DNA of 64,000 nt. It comes from Persephonella sp. KM09-Lau-8 (GTDB taxonomy: Bacteria > Aquificota > Aquificia > Aquificales > Hydrogenothermaceae). Numbering within the stretch: the stretch's first letter is position 1; the number at the start of each line of letters is the position of its first letter. The notes under the pieces are model-generated. The model searched no databases. It was not told where the DNA came from and saw only the letters and a program-made list of their open reading frames with translations. The DNA is taken from contig NZ_JNLL01000001.1 of NCBI RefSeq assembly GCF_000703085.1, forward strand, positions 806,001 through 870,000. Direction: 5' to 3'. Below are positions 60,889-64,000 of the stretch, piece after piece. The position numbers and the translations under genes are program-made.

Positions 60889-62286
60889 ATGCACTACCGC
60901 ACAAAGATACATCCAAAGAATATAGAATCACCTTTTAAACCTGATGAAATGTTTTTCTCTGTTACGGACCTGAAAGGTATTATCCTTACTGGAAATGATG
61001 TTTTTTATAGAACCAGTAAATATTCTAAAGATGAACTTACTGGAGCACCCCATAACATAATCAGACATCCAGATATGCCCAGAATTATTTTCAAACTTCT
61101 ATGGGATTACATACAATCTGGTAAACCAATTGTAGCTTACGTAAAAAACATGGCGAAAGATGGCAGTTATTACTGGGTTTTGGCCACAGTAATGCCTCTG
61201 AAAGATGAAAGAGGAAAACCAAAAAAGTATGTATCCATAAGAATTAAACCTACTACAGAGTATTTAGATCTTATAAATAGAGTATATAAGGAACTTTTAG
61301 AGGAAGAAAAAAAAGGAGGTATGGAAGCCTCTTATAAAAAGTTAATGGAAATACTAAACAGCTACGGATTTTCTTCCTACGACCAGTTTATGAAGGTTAT
61401 ACTTGCAAAAGAGCTGGAATCCAAAAAAGATATACTAAAAGTTGAAGAATTTAAAGATTTAAGCTTGGATACCCATTTTTCTAAAGTTGTTCACAGTGTT
61501 TTTGAAGCGGCAAGAAAACTTAACAAAATCTATGACAGTATCTACGACAAAATAAACATATTTGAAAACTTTACAAAGGTTCTACAAGAAAAATCAGACA
61601 GGATATTCAGCCTGACAGATTACATAAGACTTATCTCTCTAAACTCATCTGTTGAATCCTTTAAACTTGGTAGTAAAGGGGCTTCTTTCTCTGTTTTATC
61701 TGCAGAAATGCGTAAAAACTCAGAAATGGGAAATAAAATAATTGATGATATGAAAAAGCAAACTATTAAAATAATGGACGATATGGATCATATAGTTATT
61801 TTGATCAATATATCTAAACTACAGGTAATAATGATAACTAAGTTTCTTAGGGAAGTTCTGGAAAAACTTCAAGGAGGAGAACTGACAGAAGAAGAAAATA
61901 AGGAAATAGAACAAAATATCAGAGATTTGCTCCAGATTTTAATTACAGATGCCAAAGAAATAATGAATTACTCAATTGATATGCAAGAACTATTAAATAT
62001 GATAGATGAAGATATGAAAAAATTAAAAATACTTGTTAAAAGACTGGAATTCCTGTATCTAAATGGAATGGTAGAGTCAGCCCATCACACAGAAACAAGC
62101 TTCTCGATAATATTCACAGAGGTAAATAAACTGGTTGAATCAACAAGAGAAGTTCTTGGGACACTACACACGCCACTATTTGAAGTTATAGACAAAAATA
62201 AAGAAATGGGTAGAGAGTTTAAGGAAGTTGACCGTATAATTGAAAAGATGTATAGAGAGCTTGACTTGTTAACAGAAACCGTATAG
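60889..62286 (+). CDS. PAS-domain protein with degenerate chemoreceptor-like helix bundle
   Basis: 465 aa cytoplasmic protein without membrane helices. Residues about 20-125 are an Aer-type PAS domain (SVTDLKGIILTGNDVF, APHNIIRHPDMPR, KDGSYYWVLATVMP). The rest is long helices; residues about 248-278 (LNSSVESFKLGSKGASFSV, then MRKNSE) resemble the hairpin tip of methyl-accepting chemotaxis proteins but with key residues changed. It starts one base after the helicase stop. A soluble redox or ligand sensor is likely; coupling to CheA is doubtful. Confidence 0.82.
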   Translation: MHYRTKIHPKNIESPFKPDEMFFSVTDLKGIILTGNDVFYRTSKYSKDELTGAPHNIIRHPDMPRIIFKLLWDYIQSGKPIVAYVKNMAKDGSYYWVLATVMPLKDERGKPKKYVSIRIKPTTEYLDLINRVYKELLEEEKKGGMEASYKKLMEILNSYGFSSYDQFMKVILAKELESKKDILKVEEFKDLSLDTHFSKVVHSVFEAARKLNKIYDSIYDKINIFENFTKVLQEKSDRIFSLTDYIRLISLNSSVESFKLGSKGASFSVLSAEMRKNSEMGNKIIDDMKKQTIKIMDDMDHIVILINISKLQVIMITKFLREVLEKLQGGELTEEENKEIEQNIRDLLQILITDAKEIMNYSIDMQELLNMIDEDMKKLKILVKRLEFLYLNGMVESAHHTETSFSIIFTEVNKLVESTREVLGTLHTPLFEVIDKNKEMGREFKEVDRIIEKMYRELDLLTETV

Positions 62287-62296
62287 GAGAAAAAAA

Positions 62297-62614
62297 ATGG
62301 GATATATAGTTGTTTTTATAACAACACCTGATAAAGAGGTAAGCTCAAAGTTAGCCAGAGGGCTTGTGGAAAACAAATTAGCTGCATGTGTAAATATAGT
62401 TGATGGTCTAAACTCAATTTATTTTTGGCAGGGGAACATAGAGAATGACTCGGAACAACTGCTCATCGTAAAAACTACAGATGACCTATTTGAAAAATTA
62501 GAAAAATTTGTAAAGGAAAATCATCCCTATACTGTTCCTGAAATCATAGCAATGCCTATTGTTAAAGGTTCATCTGATTATCTAAACTGGATTACAGAAA
62601 CGGTAAATAGATAA
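62297..62614 (+). CDS. cutA: CutA1 divalent-cation tolerance protein
   Basis: 105 aa trimeric ferredoxin-like protein. [41 protein letters not shown], and [13 protein letters not shown] are classical CutA motifs. The cellular role is unsettled. AGGAG ribosome site. It lies between the PAS protein and the SPFH protein. Confidence 0.96.
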   Translation: MGYIVVFITTPDKEVSSKLARGLVENKLAACVNIVDGLNSIYFWQGNIENDSEQLLIVKTTDDLFEKLEKFVKENHPYTVPEIIAMPIVKGSSDYLNWITETVNR

Positions 62615-62616
62615 TT

Positions 62617-63477
62617 ATGAAAAGAATAATAGACATTGTATTCTTCCTTATTTTTGGCTTTATTCTCCTGAACATACTGGGAGGGGAAAATATTATTGCC
62701 TTTTTTGGAGGATTTGATATGGCACCTATTATTATTTTTGCAATATTGGTAATAATTTTTCTGGCATCTGCCATCAAGATTTTACCTGAATATGAAAGAG
62801 CTGTTATTTTCCGTCTTGGTAGAGTTATAGGGGCTAAAGGACCTGGACTTATAATTCTTATTCCATTTATAGATAAAATGGTAAGGGTTTCCCTCAGAGT
62901 AATAACAATGGATGTTCCAACTCAGGATGTTATCACAAGGGATAACGTTTCTGTAAAAGTTGATGCAGTAGTTTACTTTAGAGTTGTTGACCCTGTAAAA
63001 GCTATAGTAAATGTTGAAGATTTTGTTTATGCAACTTCCCAGATATCCCAGACAACCCTTAGAAGTATATGTGGACAGGCTGAATTGGATGAACTACTTT
63101 CCCAGAGGGAAAAAATAAATATGAAACTTCAGGAAATCATTGACAAAGAAACAGACGCCTGGGGGGTTAAAGTTGTTGCTGTAGAACTTAAAAGGATAGA
63201 CCTTCCTGAAGAGCTTGTAAAAGCAATGGCAAGACAGGCTGAAGCAGAAAGAGAAAGAAGAGCAAAAATCATCGCAGCAGAAGCAGAATATCAGGCGGCT
63301 CAAAAACTTGTAGAAGCAGCTCAGCTTCTATCCCAACAACCTATCGCAATGCAGCTTAGATACCTTGAAACACTCAACACAATCGGTCAGAAAAATGCAA
63401 AAACAATCGTATTCCCCTTCCCAATAGAAATAACAGATTTCTTAGGAAGTATTAAAAACCAAAATAGCAACGGATAA
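62617..63477 (+). CDS. SPFH/stomatin-like (slipin) protein
   Basis: 286 aa. Two N-terminal hydrophobic segments (about residues 5-25 and 35-52) are followed by a band-7 domain ([58 protein letters not shown]) and an Ala/Glu-rich helix ([15 protein letters not shown]). Slipins scaffold membrane microdomains and often pair with NfeD; no nfeD is seen here. Confidence 0.93.
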   Translation: MKRIIDIVFFLIFGFILLNILGGENIIAFFGGFDMAPIIIFAILVIIFLASAIKILPEYERAVIFRLGRVIGAKGPGLIILIPFIDKMVRVSLRVITMDVPTQDVITRDNVSVKVDAVVYFRVVDPVKAIVNVEDFVYATSQISQTTLRSICGQAELDELLSQREKINMKLQEIIDKETDAWGVKVVAVELKRIDLPEELVKAMARQAEAERERRAKIIAAEAEYQAAQKLVEAAQLLSQQPIAMQLRYLETLNTIGQKNAKTIVFPFPIEITDFLGSIKNQNSNG

Positions 63478-63594
63478 ACAGACTTTACAAAGTAAGGCTT
63501 TTAACCAAGGTTCTCTCTTTATCTTCAACCAGTATCTTCATTCGTCAAAAAAGTCTTCCTTTCAAAGAAAAACAACCCCAAATTTAAAAAAGGG

Positions 63595-63623
63595 TTGCAT
63601 CTTTCCTCAACAGGTTTTATATT
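63595..63623 (+). promoter_or_regulatory. Promoter of the Clp ATPase gene
   Basis: TTGCAT (63595-63600), 17 bases, TATATT (63618-63623). The rest of the 205-base gap from 63478 holds a 6-bp dyad (CAACCC / GGGTTG, about 63573-63598) overlapping the -35 and nothing else recognised. Confidence 0.55.
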
Positions 63624-63682
63624 TATATACACATACTAAAAAAATTTTATAACAAATCACTAAGATTTAAATGGAGGGTAAG

Positions 63683-64000
63683 ATGTTTAGCGAAAATCTA
63701 CTTGATAAACGGTCTAAAGAATATTTAGAAACAGCAAAATCTATTGCTAATAGAAGGGGCGATAGATTAACAGATACAGACCATTTACTAATGGCCTTAA
63801 TTTCAAAGGAAGATTCCCCACTTAGAAAAGTTCTGGAAAAAAGGGGAATTGATGTAAAAGATTTAAGGCAAAAGATAGAGGAATACCTCAACGACCTATA
63901 CTCCCAGATTGATAAATCAACAAGGGAGTATATTAACTACATAAAAGACCTTCAAGGCCAGCTTACCAGAATTAGAAATGATGTTCTAAAAATTTTAGAT
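63683..64000 (+). CDS. ClpB/ClpA-like AAA+ ATPase, N-terminal part
   Basis: The gene runs off the window. The first 106 codons are seen: a Clp N-terminal domain (LDKRSKEYLETAKSIANRRG, TDTDHLLMALISKEDSPLRKVLEKRGID). ATG 63683 follows GGAGGG. ClpB is most likely given dnaK nearby, but ClpA or ClpC cannot be excluded without the ATPase domains. Confidence 0.8.
   Translation, partial: MFSENLLDKRSKEYLETAKSIANRRGDRLTDTDHLLMALISKEDSPLRKVLEKRGIDVKDLRQKIEEYLNDLYSQIDKSTREYINYIKDLQGQLTRIRNDVLKILD

Overview
The window is about 64 kb of A+T-rich bacterial chromosome with very tight gene packing. No stretch longer than about 300 bases lacks a gene; the largest gap is 268 bases, upstream of the porin. Gene content points to a thermophilic, chemolithotrophic Aquificota, most likely Hydrogenothermaceae (Persephonella/Sulfurihydrogenibium relatives). 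The reasons are a stand-alone biotin carboxylase-type carboxyltransferase of the reductive TCA kind, a THEP1 NTPase, a dcw-type division cluster of this style, and low-GC codon use. This assignment is inference from content, not a database match. I saw no tRNA, rRNA, CRISPR array, insertion sequence or prophage.

Layout. 1-1515 is the 3' end of a RelA/SpoT gene. 10936 down to 1516 is one long minus-strand cell-wall, division and phospholipid operon: murD-ftsW-murG-murB-ddl-ftsQ-ftsA-ftsZ-pgsA-plsY, without murC. 11-17 kb holds the biotin carboxyltransferase, a GltD-like flavoprotein, argF, pyrB and truB. 17-24 kb holds a DEAD-box helicase, the agmatine-to-putrescine enzymes AguB and AguA, RNase Z, THEP1, TadA and a Fur-family repressor divergent from metE. 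26-29 kb carries envelope proteins of unknown function (a beta-barrel-like protein and a DUF4382-like lipoprotein). 28.9-37.4 kb is an acetate uptake and activation cluster: IclR regulator, porin, acs, DUF485 protein, actP, a cNMP/CBS/nucleotidyltransferase sensor and a DnaQ-like exonuclease. 37.4-51 kb holds an amino acid permease, speD, tsaC, panB, proA, an EAL-HDOD protein, nadE, nth, an M23 peptidase, mutS, a probable small RNA and rluB. 51-64 kb holds a cold-shock gene with a structured leader, lipB, dapF, a MntA-HepT toxin-antitoxin pair, htpX, dnaK, an operon of unknown role (hypothetical, SNF2 helicase, PAS/chemoreceptor-like protein, cutA, SPFH protein) and the start of a clpB-like gene.

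Links between genes. argF, aguA, aguB and speD outline arginine and polyamine metabolism, although no arginine decarboxylase is present. The acetate cluster suggests that a mainly autotrophic cell can also take up and activate acetate. dnaK, htpX, the Clp ATPase and the SPFH protein form a protein-quality-control group.

Most notable non-coding signals: a promoter-to-terminator small RNA gene (about 49806-49907, minus) carrying CCUCC motifs; a 23-bp palindrome upstream of the acetate cluster with a near copy lying over the argF promoter; two 7-1-7 Fur-type boxes over the metE promoter; a branched 5' leader on the cold-shock gene; and an in-frame A-AAA-AAA slippery run at the start of the exonuclease gene.
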